Positions 55,689 through 63,629 are shown, counted from the first letter of the stretch. The stretch is DNA of 64,000 nt from an uncultured Flavobacteriaceae bacterium (GCA_947495135.1 CANLXN010000006.1:225237-289236), one strand, 5' to 3'. The notes: a model not told the origin generated them from the letters alone. Made by a program: numbers and translations.

Positions 55689-56519
55689 TTAACCTTCCCG
55701 GTCTAGTGGGAAAAAATTAGGTTGACCTTTGTGGAAATCGGAGTTAATAAATTCCTGCGGATTAAAGCCTGAAAATTCTTTAAATTCCTTGATAAAATGC
55801 GATTGGTCCGCATACCCAAATTCATAGGCTATATCTGTCCATTTCAATTGTTCTTTATTCTGAATTTTTGCAAGAATTTCATTAAATCTGAACACTCTGT
55901 GAAAGACTTTAGGGGTTAATCCAAAGTATTTTTTAAACTGATCTATGAGGTGTTTTTGAGAATGAGGGTATGTTGAAACAATTTGTTTACTCTCGGAAAT
56001 TGGTTTTGTTATTACTTGTTGAAGAATAGTAGTAATCTCTTTGGGCGCCGATTTACTTAGATCCAATAATTTGGACAGCCACTCTTCTACAATTTTAAAT
56101 TTATCTGAACTATTCTCAGAATCTATTATCCGATGTCTCAACTCCAAAATCTCATTACCAAACATTTCTTGTGCAGAAATTACCTTATTATTTAATTCGT
56201 TAATAGGAAATTTAAAAAAAGGATAAGCTCCGGTAGTCTTGAATTGAACCACCAACATTTCAGAGCCTTGATGTGCCGAAATAGATAGGTAATTCTTGTG
56301 CATTCCTGAAACCCAAACTTGGGTATAAGTACCATTTGGTTTTAAGCTTTTATTGTCAAAAGTATTTCTTTCAAAACCATCTAACTCAAATAGTATAAAA
56401 AGATGTCCAGTTGGTACAACCCGCTCAATAGAATGGTCTGGATTAAATCCCTTAAAATGAAATATGGATTCGATATAATCTGTTAGCGGTTTCTTTAAAT
56501 TATGTGTTTGAAATATCAA
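55689..56519 (-). CDS. AraC-family transcriptional regulator with N-terminal sensor domain
   Basis: Protein of 276 aa, started at TTG (56519) because no ATG precedes the conserved N-domain. Residues ~1-160 form the DUF6597-type domain (VVPTGHLFILFELDGFERNTF, WVSGMHKNYLSISAHQG) that resembles AraC sensor cupins, and ~180-270 the HTH region (SQKHLIDQFKKYFGLTPKVFHRV, IAYEFGYADQSHFIKEFKEFSG). Regulatory targets are unknown. The SRPBCC/DUF4287 pair downstream is a candidate. Confidence 0.85.
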   Translation of the reverse strand: MIFQTHNLKKPLTDYIESIFHFKGFNPDHSIERVVPTGHLFILFELDGFERNTFDNKSLKPNGTYTQVWVSGMHKNYLSISAHQGSEMLVVQFKTTGAYPFFKFPINELNNKVISAQEMFGNEILELRHRIIDSENSSDKFKIVEEWLSKLLDLSKSAPKEITTILQQVITKPISESKQIVSTYPHSQKHLIDQFKKYFGLTPKVFHRVFRFNEILAKIQNKEQLKWTDIAYEFGYADQSHFIKEFKEFSGFNPQEFINSDFHKGQPNFFPLDREG

Positions 56520-56583
56520 TTTTACTTTTATTAGTGGCTGTTTTGGTTACGAATATTTGCTCGAGTTAGTACTTAATTTTACA

Positions 56584-56599
56584 AGATCACCACAAGCTG
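56584..56599. repeat. Short intergenic repeat, CAGCTTGTGKTGATCT, copy 1
   Basis: On the minus strand it reads CAGCTTGTGGTGATCT and differs by one base from the copy at 58385-58400, which lies in the spacer after another minus-strand gene. A related inverted copy is at 63201-63216. Function unknown. Confidence 0.5.
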
Positions 56600-56666
56600 C
56601 AAATATTATCAAATCTTCAAAATAGAGAAACTAGTAATTATTTATAGTGATTGTGGTGCGTCGTTT

Positions 56667-57176
56667 TTATTTTTTCTTCAGTTTGTAAAATCTATGTTCA
56701 TCATAGACTTTATTATTTTTAAAAATCGCACTTCTGAATATTCCTTCCTTTTCATAACTGTTATTAATAAGAACTTTCATGGATGCAGTATTATATTCGA
56801 ATACGCCACTATAGATTCTATTTAAGTCCAGTAGATCGAATCCGTATTGGGTAATCAATTCCACAGCTTTAGTTGCAATTCCTTTTCCCCAAAATGGCTC
56901 GCCAATCCAATATCCGATTTCAGCCGATTTCTGGTAAACATCCTCTTGAATGACCAATCCTATTACCCCAGAGAGTTCTCCTTTATAATTTATCCCAAAA
57001 GTTTGTCTAGGATCTTCTTCTTTAGTTAAGTTTATAAAAAATTCAGCATCACTTTCCGTATATGGAAATGGAATATAATCTCTTAAATTATCCCAGATTT
57101 TTTTATTATTCGCGAGTTTTGCCAGTCTAACTTTATCAGACGATTTGAGAGGTCTTATAACAATGGTTTCTTTCAA
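56667..57176 (-). CDS. GNAT family N-acetyltransferase (RimJ-like)
   Basis: Protein of 169 aa; the only reasonable start is a TTG at 57176 before ETIVIRPLKSSDKVRL. GNAT landmarks are AEIGYWIGEPFWGKGIATKAVE (RimJ-type, acetyl-CoA loop GKGIATKA) and the C-terminal NRIYSGVFEYNTASMKVL with VYDEHRFYKLKK. Similar to ribosomal-protein alanine acetyltransferases; acceptor unproved. Single-gene unit between repeat-containing spacers. Confidence 0.83.
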   Translation of the reverse strand: MKETIVIRPLKSSDKVRLAKLANNKKIWDNLRDYIPFPYTESDAEFFINLTKEEDPRQTFGINYKGELSGVIGLVIQEDVYQKSAEIGYWIGEPFWGKGIATKAVELITQYGFDLLDLNRIYSGVFEYNTASMKVLINNSYEKEGIFRSAIFKNNKVYDEHRFYKLKKK

Positions 57177-57256
57177 TTTTTGTTCCGTTCAAATGGTATG
57201 TAATGATCATAGATGTGCAGTGTAGCTTTTATAAGCGATCATTTTCTGCATATCTT

Positions 57257-57309
57257 AATTTTATTTAAAGATAGAAATTTAATTGAGAGCTGGGGTTTAA
57301 GCTGTTTTG
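57257..57309. repeat. 53-base intergenic repeat, copy 1
   Basis: Matches 63235-63287 over about 53 bases with one or two indels and a few substitutions, sharing ATTTAAAGATARAAATTT, AATTGAGAGC and the AAGCYGTTTTG end. Both copies lie outside coding sequence, 6 kb apart and in the same orientation. Followed at 57318-57324 by GTTAGCT on the plus strand. Cause unknown; relic of an insertion or a recombination site are options. Confidence 0.55.
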
Positions 57310-57333
57310 CGATGCATTGTTAGCTACCGTTTA

Positions 57334-58335
57334 TTATTTCAGTTGTTTCTGAATCCAATCCATCAGTTCGTCTTTATTTATGGCGGTCCAAGTAGACGGT
57401 GCATTCTTTTTTTCTGATGGATTATCTTCGGCTTGTAAAACGATTAGTTCTGTGTTTTCATTTCCTGCTAGTTCTAATTCAGCTAAAAATCCAACGATAT
57501 CTGTCGCGTTGTTTTCGTACAGCGTTCTGAAATAATTTGTTAGCCTATATTTTATTGCAGGTTCTATGTAAGCTCTTACGGCATAGCTTTTGAAAATTTC
57601 AATATTTCTATTCTTTTCATCAAAATAACTATACGATGAGAAGTCGTGATAACTCTCAGGCGCATTCTTGGGCGTACCGTTTAAATTTGTTTCCAACATA
57701 TAATTTATGAATGTTGGTTCCCATAGGTTAATTCGGTTAATTCTAATATCTCGTTGATGTTGATACCATTTTCTTGTCCAATCCAAGGTGAAATTACAAA
57801 CGACAATGCCTTCTATATTCAGCTGAAATTCATAATTATCCTCCTTCATACATTTAATATATCTCATTGCCCTATGTCCTACCAAGCTTGCTCCCAAAAA
57901 GAAAATATTTTCATTGGGTAAGTTATGCTTCATAAAGGCCTCCTGAATTAAATTATGAGCTGTACGGATGGATGTCTTGGAGAAGTAGAAGTCAAAAGGT
58001 ATTTCGGTTGAAATCGATAAAACTGCAAAGCCTTTTTTAGCTGCTTGATGGTAAATGAGTTTCGAATTTTTATTCTTTTCGTCATAACCAGAATCCTCAT
58101 GAAAAATAAGGACACCATTAATTGTGCTATTTTCAGGAAGCATAAGTGTATACCCTTTTTGAATAAAAGGCAAGTAGTCACGCTCTCCTACTCCAACTCT
58201 TAAACTATCGTTTTTTACAGGTTGGTAATGCTCAATAATTGTCTGCGAAAAGGATTTTTGACCGAAAACAGTCAATAAGATAAGTACTAGAAAAAGCTTA
58301 AAAGTTTTGTTCGATATGCTTTTCGCATCACCCAC
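57334..58335 (-). CDS. Secreted alpha/beta-hydrolase-like protein of unknown function
   Basis: Protein of 333 aa if started at the GTG at 58335, giving a signal peptide (SNKTFKLFLVLILLTVFGQ to SFSQ). The longer frame to 58623 runs back over the preceding gene and a repeat and is not credible. The hydrolase-like pattern includes MLPENSTINGVLIFHEDSGY and ENIFFLGASLVGHRAMRY, where the usual GxSxGG elbow is GASLVG, so the serine site may be atypical. Asp/His partners are not certain. Probably periplasmic; substrate unknown. The start codon remains uncertain. Confidence 0.6.
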   Translation of the reverse strand: MGDAKSISNKTFKLFLVLILLTVFGQKSFSQTIIEHYQPVKNDSLRVGVGERDYLPFIQKGYTLMLPENSTINGVLIFHEDSGYDEKNKNSKLIYHQAAKKGFAVLSISTEIPFDFYFSKTSIRTAHNLIQEAFMKHNLPNENIFFLGASLVGHRAMRYIKCMKEDNYEFQLNIEGIVVCNFTLDWTRKWYQHQRDIRINRINLWEPTFINYMLETNLNGTPKNAPESYHDFSSYSYFDEKNRNIEIFKSYAVRAYIEPAIKYRLTNYFRTLYENNATDIVGFLAELELAGNENTELIVLQAEDNPSEKKNAPSTWTAINKDELMDWIQKQLK

Positions 58336-58384
58336 AACAGTTTCGATGATGAAAAGTAGCTCTGAAAATAAACGAAAACTTTTC

Positions 58385-58400
58385 AGATCAACACAAGCTG
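58385..58400. repeat. Short intergenic repeat, CAGCTTGTGKTGATCT, copy 2
   Basis: On the minus strand CAGCTTGTGTTGATCT, one base different from copy 1 at 56584-56599. It lies in the spacer between two minus-strand genes, 50 bases after the stop of the upstream one. On the plus strand GTTAGCT (58441-58447) lies nearby, as next to the 53-base repeat at 57257. Confidence 0.5.
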
Positions 58401-58450
58401 ATTTTTTGTTTAAATGGTTATACTTTTTATATGCGCAGTTGTTAGCTGGC

Positions 58451-59128
58451 TTACCCACCCAATTGTTCAAATTCCGCTTTAGATAAAATTTGTTCAAGTT
58501 CCAATTCGATAGTTGTTCCGTCCGGATGATACCTTTGATATTTAACCATTCCGATATCTTTTGAATAATATGTGAATTGATAAAACTCATAATTTTGTTC
58601 ATTTTCGAGCGATTTAATTTCATACGCGTCCATAAATTTTACGGTGTGGAATTCAGTTCCTTTTATCGTAATATTTTCGAAACTATTTTTAGTTCTCACT
58701 TTTATAAATTGTTCGTAGCCATATTTAGGACTTCTATATTTTACGGAATATTTGTATTTACCATTGTCTTTCCATTGATAAACATCTTTATCTACAACAG
58801 TTCCTTCCATACGAATATTTTGTCCTTCATCATTTTGCTCATAATCCGTGTACCGAATTATTTCCGCTCCATTCGTGTTGAGCTGTTCCTTAAATACATT
58901 GTAAAGTCTAAAATCTCTTGTAAAGGATTCGGTTAGAATTGTGTTCGTTTTTGGATTGGTGGTCACTTTCCAATATTCTATATTCTCTGGTTTGATTTTG
59001 TCAACATATTTATAAACTTTGACTTCTTTTTCTTGTCCGATTGGATAGTAATATTCTTTCAAATCTTCTTGTGCAGAACAACAGGAGATAATGAACGTTA
59101 AAATTAAAAATTGAATGTTTTTTATCAT
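58451..59128 (-). CDS. Exported protein of unknown function
   Basis: Protein of 225 aa from the ATG at 59128. Signal peptide MIKNIQFLILTFIISCCSAQ, in which CCS could be a lipobox. The mature part is beta-rich and repeats the pattern of strand-turn-strand (GQEKEVKVYKYVDKIKPEN, WKVTTNPKTNTILTESF), with a C-terminal block MVKYQRYHPDGTTIELELEQ. I recognise no family. Single-gene unit. Confidence 0.6.
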   Translation of the reverse strand: MIKNIQFLILTFIISCCSAQEDLKEYYYPIGQEKEVKVYKYVDKIKPENIEYWKVTTNPKTNTILTESFTRDFRLYNVFKEQLNTNGAEIIRYTDYEQNDEGQNIRMEGTVVDKDVYQWKDNGKYKYSVKYRSPKYGYEQFIKVRTKNSFENITIKGTEFHTVKFMDAYEIKSLENEQNYEFYQFTYYSKDIGMVKYQRYHPDGTTIELELEQILSKAEFEQLGG

Positions 59129-59254
59129 TCGCAATGTTTTTGCAAGCCTTATGGCAAATTGTTTGGTATATGAGTAGCATAGTATTAAATCGCAACTACT
59201 TTTTGTTTGACAATATACCCAATTAAACATGAAAGCGATTTAGATAAAAACCAA

Positions 59255-59282
59255 ACCGCTATTGTTTTTATACTTTGTTGTC
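59255..59282. repeat. Short intergenic repeat resembling 63336-63361, copy 1
   Basis: The plus-strand sequence aligns to 63336-63361 (ACCGNTATTGTTT...CTTT.TTG.C) with about 22 of 28 positions matching and one short indel. On the minus strand it forms an AGCGGTTT/AAATCGCT stem of 8 bp with one G-T pair. The stem lies between the LLM gene end and the next gene start. Confidence 0.35.
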
Positions 59283-59313
59283 AACTGGCTTTATTAAGCT
59301 TATTTTCTTGGCA

Positions 59314-60237
59314 TTAAGAAAAATTAGGAATGACATTTTCGCCAATTTCTTCAATCAATTCATTTGCGGGTCTTGAACCATATTTTAGATTCAGGATTAC
59401 GTGATTTACACCATACGACTCTAATAATTTCAAATGAGTATTTAAATAATCCGTTCCCGATTTGAATCCAAGATGAATTGGTGTAGGCTTAGCCTTTGAA
59501 TCGTTAGTGATGTCCACATACAATGATTGCATAAAAGGTTTCCAATCCTTTTTCGCTTTAGTCAATGCTTCTCTCCATTGATGCATTACCATTTGCAATG
59601 GTTTAAAATCTCTTGGATAATACAACCAACCATCTGAATATTCTGCAATCCAGTCTAATGATTGTCCAGAATGTCCAGTTACAAGCATTGGTGTTTTTTT
59701 ATAATATTTAGGTAATAAGTCTATTCCACCATTTGTGCTTCCATAAAATTTTGACGTATAGTTTGGAAAGTCTTTTTGTAATGCCTTTATGTAGAAAAAG
59801 CTATCTCTAAATAATTCCGATTTATTGTCTAAGTTTTGATTAAAAGCTGGATATTCTATTGGTCTGTCACCCGATGCCACGCCTAAAAAAATTCTTTCTT
59901 TTGAAAGTATCTGAAGACTATTAATCGATTTTGCTGTATGAACAGGGTGCCGTAATGGTAAAATGATACTTCCCGTGGCTAAAGCAATATGCTTTGTGTG
60001 ATTCATTATATGCGTCATATAAATCCAAGGGTCATACAATTGCCCAGCATCTCCAAAATTTGGGTCATTAAAAGGAACGTCTCTAAACCATAGCACTTTA
60101 AAACCCAATTCTTCGCATCGCTTGGCAAGCTGTTCTTGATTTTCCATTTTCGCAATAGCGCCACTATAGGCTTCTAATGGAAACACCAATCCCAATGTTA
60201 ATTTACCTTTGGATGTTATTTTAGAATAAACATTCAT
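59314..60237 (-). CDS. LLM-class (luciferase-like) flavin-dependent oxidoreductase
   Basis: Protein of 307 aa, a TIM-barrel with family blocks LAKRCEELGFKVLWFRDVPF, KHIALATGSIILPLRHPVH, RIFLGVASGDRPIEYPAF and ADEYSDGWLYYP-type AEYSDGWLYYPRDF. It would use FMN (with NAD(P)H supply) or F420-like cofactors; Flavobacteria normally use FMN. Its ATG abuts the SDR stop (TAGATG), so it is the third gene of an operon under the divergent HxlR regulator. Substrate unknown; the group resembles monooxygenases and nitro- or electrophile-reducing enzymes. Confidence 0.88.
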   Translation of the reverse strand: MNVYSKITSKGKLTLGLVFPLEAYSGAIAKMENQEQLAKRCEELGFKVLWFRDVPFNDPNFGDAGQLYDPWIYMTHIMNHTKHIALATGSIILPLRHPVHTAKSINSLQILSKERIFLGVASGDRPIEYPAFNQNLDNKSELFRDSFFYIKALQKDFPNYTSKFYGSTNGGIDLLPKYYKKTPMLVTGHSGQSLDWIAEYSDGWLYYPRDFKPLQMVMHQWREALTKAKKDWKPFMQSLYVDITNDSKAKPTPIHLGFKSGTDYLNTHLKLLESYGVNHVILNLKYGSRPANELIEEIGENVIPNFS

Positions 60238-61035
60238 CTATGAATTTAAAATTTTGCTCGTTTCAGAAATTAATTCATTTATTTTTTCCTGATTGTAGGC
60301 GTCATTATGAGCATTAGAAAATATTCCTTTGTCATTATCAAAGTATTTTCCATTGCTTTCCTCATACTTTTCTAAAACAGCTAATTCGTATAAAATATCT
60401 GCTCCTTTGTCTGCTGAAGACCAATGATGGCCATAGGCCTCTTTGACCATATTTGTATTTAATAACGAACCTGGATTTACAGCAATGGTCGTTATACTTG
60501 GATTCGATTTTGCGAAAGCGAAACTCCACATTGTTAAAGCTAATTTGCTTTCAGCGTAGGCTTCATTACTTGAAATGAATTTGGTTCCCTTTAATGCTTC
60601 TATAGTAACAGTTGATTGTGCTGCCGAACTTAAATTAATAATTCTTGGAGAATTGCTGCTCTTTAGAATTGTCAACAATCCGTTTGTGAGTAGGTAAGGC
60701 GCGAAATAGTTTACTGCAAATCTCATATCTAAATTATCTTTATTTTGCTTATCAGCACTCTTAAAGACTCCTGCGTTATTTATCAAAACATCTATGGATG
60801 AAAATTCATTTGATATTTCAGTTATCATCTTTTCAATGCTATCGAAATCAGATAAATCTGACACAAAACCATGAACGTTTTCATTTCTTGGGATTTCCTT
60901 AATTTCTGAAATAGTATTTTTCAGTTTTTCGGAATTTCTTCCATGTAAAAGCATTTGATGCCCGCTTTTAGCCAGTTTCATTGCTGTTAACTTCCCAACT
61001 CCGTCTGTACTTCCTGTAATTAGTATTGTTTTCAT
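60238..61035 (-). CDS. SDR-family oxidoreductase
   Basis: Protein of 265 aa from the ATG at 61035. The NAD(P)-binding motif is TGSTDGVGK (TGxxxGxG) at the N-terminus, with DVLINNAGVF (NNAG) and catalytic Ser-Tyr-Lys in INLSSAAQS and EAYAESKLAL (YxxxK) as in classical short-chain dehydrogenases. Cofactor and substrate are unresolved. The gene overlaps the nitroreductase end and abuts the LLM start, showing a tight operon. Confidence 0.9.
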   Translation of the reverse strand: MKTILITGSTDGVGKLTAMKLAKSGHQMLLHGRNSEKLKNTISEIKEIPRNENVHGFVSDLSDFDSIEKMITEISNEFSSIDVLINNAGVFKSADKQNKDNLDMRFAVNYFAPYLLTNGLLTILKSSNSPRIINLSSAAQSTVTIEALKGTKFISSNEAYAESKLALTMWSFAFAKSNPSITTIAVNPGSLLNTNMVKEAYGHHWSSADKGADILYELAVLEKYEESNGKYFDNDKGIFSNAHNDAYNQEKINELISETSKILNS

Positions 61036-61037
61036 TT

Positions 61038-61715
61038 TCACTTTTTCCAAGTTATTATATCTTCAATATTGCGTCTTGATTTCGGATGTGCTGGTTCCTC
61101 TTTTCTATATCCAAATGCAACCATATAAGATAAGCCGTAATTATCTGTGTCGATATCAAATTCTTCTTTTAGAAGTCGTTCGACTTTTTCTTCGTGAAAA
61201 CCTTCAATTGGACAACTGTCTATTCCAATTAAAGCCGCAGATGTCATCATATTTGCTAATGCGATGTATGTTTGTTTAGAAGCCCAATCAAATAGCTTTT
61301 TATCTGTGTCTAAATCAAAATCACTTTCTTGAAATTCCCTATAAAATTTCGAGTACATCTCAATAACATCTTCAGGGAATTGCTTTACATCTTTCATCAT
61401 ATGCATTATATAATCTGAATCCCATTTTGTCATAGGAGCTTTCATACTTAAACCTAAAATAAAATGACTTGCAGTGTCTAATTTTAATGGCGCTCCCCAA
61501 GCTATTGGTTTTAGTAGCTCACGGAGTTCTTTATTTTGAACAACCACAAAATGCCAAGGTTCAAAACCAAATGAACTTGGTGATAAATTGGCTGTTTGCA
61601 AAATGAAATTAATATCCTCATCAGACAATGATTTTTTGCTATCAAACTCTTTACAAGCGTGTCTAAATTGAAATGCATTAATGATGTCTTTTTTTGAAAT
61701 ATTCGATGTATTCAT
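61038..61715 (-). CDS. Nitroreductase family protein (NfsB-like)
   Basis: Protein of 225 aa. FMN-dependent nitroreductase fold with FQFRHACKEFDSKKSL (conserved R-x-x-x-F at the N-terminus), TANLSPSSFGFEPWHFVVV, and the C-terminal IDSCPIEGFHEEKVERLL and SYMVAFGYRKEEPAHPKSR motifs of the NfsB group. Reduces nitro compounds or quinones with NAD(P)H. First gene of the operon, divergent from hxlR-like gene across 93 bases. With an SDR and an LLM enzyme it forms a redox set probably induced by electrophiles. Confidence 0.9.
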   Translation of the reverse strand: MNTSNISKKDIINAFQFRHACKEFDSKKSLSDEDINFILQTANLSPSSFGFEPWHFVVVQNKELRELLKPIAWGAPLKLDTASHFILGLSMKAPMTKWDSDYIMHMMKDVKQFPEDVIEMYSKFYREFQESDFDLDTDKKLFDWASKQTYIALANMMTSAALIGIDSCPIEGFHEEKVERLLKEEFDIDTDNYGLSYMVAFGYRKEEPAHPKSRRNIEDIITWKK

Positions 61716-61732
61716 AACGTATTAGATTTTTT

Positions 61733-61770
61733 ACTATAGTTTTTATAGTTGCTAAAATAATTATAGTTAT
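61733..61770. promoter_or_regulatory. Candidate HxlR operator, three TATAGTT repeats
   Basis: TATAGTT occurs at 61735, 61744 and 61762, spaced by 9 and 18 bases, in the 93-bp divergent gap. The first two are part of a palindrome ACTATA-N5-TATAGT (61733-61749). The repeats overlap the predicted promoter of the HxlR gene, suggesting autoregulation and control of the nitroreductase operon. Confidence 0.6.
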
Positions 61771-61779
61771 TTACCTTTG
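61749..61779 (+). promoter_or_regulatory. Promoter of the HxlR regulator
   Basis: TTG at 61749-61751, 20-bp spacer, TACCTTTG at 61772-61779, ending 29 bases before the ATG. Confidence 0.7.
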
Positions 61780-61808
61780 CAATAACGGTCAAAAAGGATA
61801 GTATCATT

Positions 61809-62144
61809 ATGTATAAGTTTAATGGAAAAGAATACCCCTGTTGTACGAGTTTAACAATGGGGATTATAGGAGGGAAATGGAAAACAGTTATATTATATCA
61901 TTTAATTCAAGGAACTTTAAGGTATAATGAATTGCGGAAAGAAATGCCAAATGTAACTGAACGAACTTTAAGCTTGCAGCTAAAAACTTTAGAAGAGGAT
62001 GGTATAGTTAAAAGAAAGGTCTATACATCTAAACCTCCATTGAAAGTTGAATACTCTTTAACAGATTTCGGTAAAACTTTAATTCCGTTAGTTCAATCTA
62101 TTGCAGATTGGGGCGACTTTGTGGTTGAAAAATTCTCGAAGTAG
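61809..62144 (+). CDS. HxlR-family winged-helix transcriptional regulator
   Basis: Protein of 111 aa, all HxlR domain: CCTSLTMGIIGGKWKTVILYHL (with the typical KW block), LRYNELRKEMPNVTERTLSLQL (recognition helix) and DGIVKRKVYTSKPPLKVEYSLT (wing). CC near the N-terminus (residues 9-10) may act as a thiol redox sensor as known for HypR/YodB-type members. Divergent from the nitroreductase-SDR-LLM operon with repeated TATAGTT sites between, so it is very probably their regulator. Confidence 0.92.
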   Translation: MYKFNGKEYPCCTSLTMGIIGGKWKTVILYHLIQGTLRYNELRKEMPNVTERTLSLQLKTLEEDGIVKRKVYTSKPPLKVEYSLTDFGKTLIPLVQSIADWGDFVVEKFSK

Positions 62145-62302
62145 GTTTTCTGTTTGGCCCGTTGCCTAAAGCTCTAGCGTATGATTTCGTTGCGTATTTA
62201 AGCATGATATTTAGCAAATAAATCGCAGTTAGAAAGTGAGCCAGGACTTACGTAAGTAAACTCTACCTAGCAATGAATTAAACACAATATTCTAAGCAGT
62301 TT

Positions 62303-63166
62303 TTAAGTTATCCTTTCTCCATTTGAATATTCTTGGGTACTTTCTAAATTTCTGTTTTCGTCGTAAATAAACCGATCTCCTTCAAGTTCTCCGTTTTTGT
62401 AATATTCTTTAATAGAGATCGTGCCATTTCTGGTATACCATCTTCGTTCTCCATTTTCTTTTCCATTTTCAATGATTCCTTCTCTCATTTTTGTTCCATC
62501 GGGAAAAAAAACCGTTTCTCTTCCATTTGGAATATCTTCTACATATTCCGTTTCACTATAAATTCCGCCATCAACCACCTTTCCCTTAAAATCCCATAAT
62601 TCATAAACAATCCCTTCAACTTTACCATTTTTGAAGAACTTCTTTCTTTTTATTTTACCATTTTCTAAATACTTTATTCGTTCTCCAATTTGAGCTCCAT
62701 TTGCGAATTTTTCTTCGATTTTGAGCTGTCCGTTCTCATACCATTCATATTGTTCGCCATTTAAATTTCCGTTGAAATAATTCTTTTCTTTTTCTTTCTG
62801 TCCATTGGCAAACCATTCTTCCCACTTACCATTAAGTAGGTCATTTTTCCATTCTTGTCGAACTTTTGCGCCGTCTTCATAGAAATTTTCCGAGACGCCT
62901 TCCTTTCCATCTTCCTTATAGTTTTCTATTAAGTAAATTTTACTTTTATAACCTGGATAGTGAAAGAATGGTTGGTTCATTCTACCGATAAGTTTTCCAT
63001 TTAGTTTTTCATCCTTGTAATTTTCTTCCAGAGTGTAGTTGTCAAAAATCTGCAACCGCTTTTCAATTCCCTCTCTTTGATAAATTCTTAATGTTGAAGT
63101 TTCTTCTTGGAGATTCCAACCTTCAAGATTAATATCTTCTATTTCTGATAAATAATCGGGTTTCAT
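62303..63166 (-). CDS. MORN-repeat (YwqK-type) protein
   Basis: Protein of 287 aa, no signal peptide, cytoplasmic. About nine to ten MORN_2 repeats of ~22-25 residues: KLNGKLIGRMNQPFFHYPG, LLNGKWEEWFANGQKEKEKNY, LNGEQYEWYENGQLKIEEKF, KENGERRWYTRNGTISIKEY. Databases often call such proteins YwqK-family antitoxins, by analogy with B. subtilis; no toxin gene adjoins. It is a third MORN protein in the window but is not close in sequence order to those at 43.9-45.7 kb. Confidence 0.8.
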   Translation of the reverse strand: MKPDYLSEIEDINLEGWNLQEETSTLRIYQREGIEKRLQIFDNYTLEENYKDEKLNGKLIGRMNQPFFHYPGYKSKIYLIENYKEDGKEGVSENFYEDGAKVRQEWKNDLLNGKWEEWFANGQKEKEKNYFNGNLNGEQYEWYENGQLKIEEKFANGAQIGERIKYLENGKIKRKKFFKNGKVEGIVYELWDFKGKVVDGGIYSETEYVEDIPNGRETVFFPDGTKMREGIIENGKENGERRWYTRNGTISIKEYYKNGELEGDRFIYDENRNLESTQEYSNGERIT

Positions 63167-63200
63167 TTAAATTGCTTAGAACGGTATCGTATAGGCGAAG

Positions 63201-63216
63201 CAGCTTGTGTGGAGCT
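63201..63216. repeat. Inverted relative of the CAGCTTGTG repeat
   Basis: Plus-strand CAGCTTGTGTGGAGCT matches CAGCTTGTGTTGATCT of copy 2 (minus strand, 58385) in 13 of 16 positions, in the opposite orientation to the two other copies. Confidence 0.4.
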
Positions 63217-63234
63217 CTAACCTTCCGCGAGACC

Positions 63235-63287
63235 AATTTTTATTTAAAGATAAAAATTTAATTGAGAGCATGGATTAAGCCGTTTTG
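63235..63287. repeat. 53-base intergenic repeat, copy 2
   Basis: Second copy of the repeat at 57257-57309. It sits upstream of the MORN gene (ATG at 63166), just right of the CAGCTTGTG motif at 63201. Confidence 0.55.
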
Positions 63288-63335
63288 TTTAGGCTTAGTT
63301 GGCAGCAGTTTCGGAATCGCCAACAATTAAATAAA

Positions 63336-63361
63336 ACCGATATTGTTTATTCTTTATTGAC
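63336..63361. repeat. Short intergenic repeat resembling 59255-59282, copy 2
   Basis: Shares ACCG-TATTGTTT and CTTT-TTG-C blocks with the sequence at 59255. Weak on its own; supported by its position next to the 53-base repeat. Confidence 0.3.
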
Positions 63362-63600
63362 TTCTTTTTTTTTAACTAAGAATTCTAAAAATCAGCATAG
63401 TTAAAATCAGAAACACAATGAACATCAGAAAGCGAAATTTAAGTGTCTCAAAATGATTGAGTTGAGTAAATCGTTAAATAAAGGTTTGGAGATTTTAAAA
63501 GTGTTATTGATTCCGCGTTTTAGCGAGTAAATCAGTTTGATAATCTGTTCCAATTCCTCTATTCCGGATTTCTACAAGAGATAATAAGCAAAACCTTGTG

Positions 63601-63629
63601 CCGATTTTATTCGGATGAATACAAATCGG
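63601..63629. repeat. Strong hairpin in non-coding DNA
   Basis: CCGATTT-TATTC (63601-63612) pairs with GAATA-c-AAATCGG (63617-63629), 12 bp with a single bulged C and a GGAT tetraloop. No T-tract follows on either strand, so it is more like a folded repeat unit than a terminator. Confidence 0.5.

Noticed and set aside
58336..58623. Extended N-terminus of the hydrolase-like gene up to 58623
   Set aside because: It runs back over the 3' part of the upstream gene and an intergenic repeat, and the signal peptide sits 96 residues inside; GTG at 58335 fits better.
62303..63166. Antitoxin of a toxin-antitoxin pair (YwqK label)
   Set aside because: No toxin gene lies next to it, and MORN repeats alone do not show antitoxin function.
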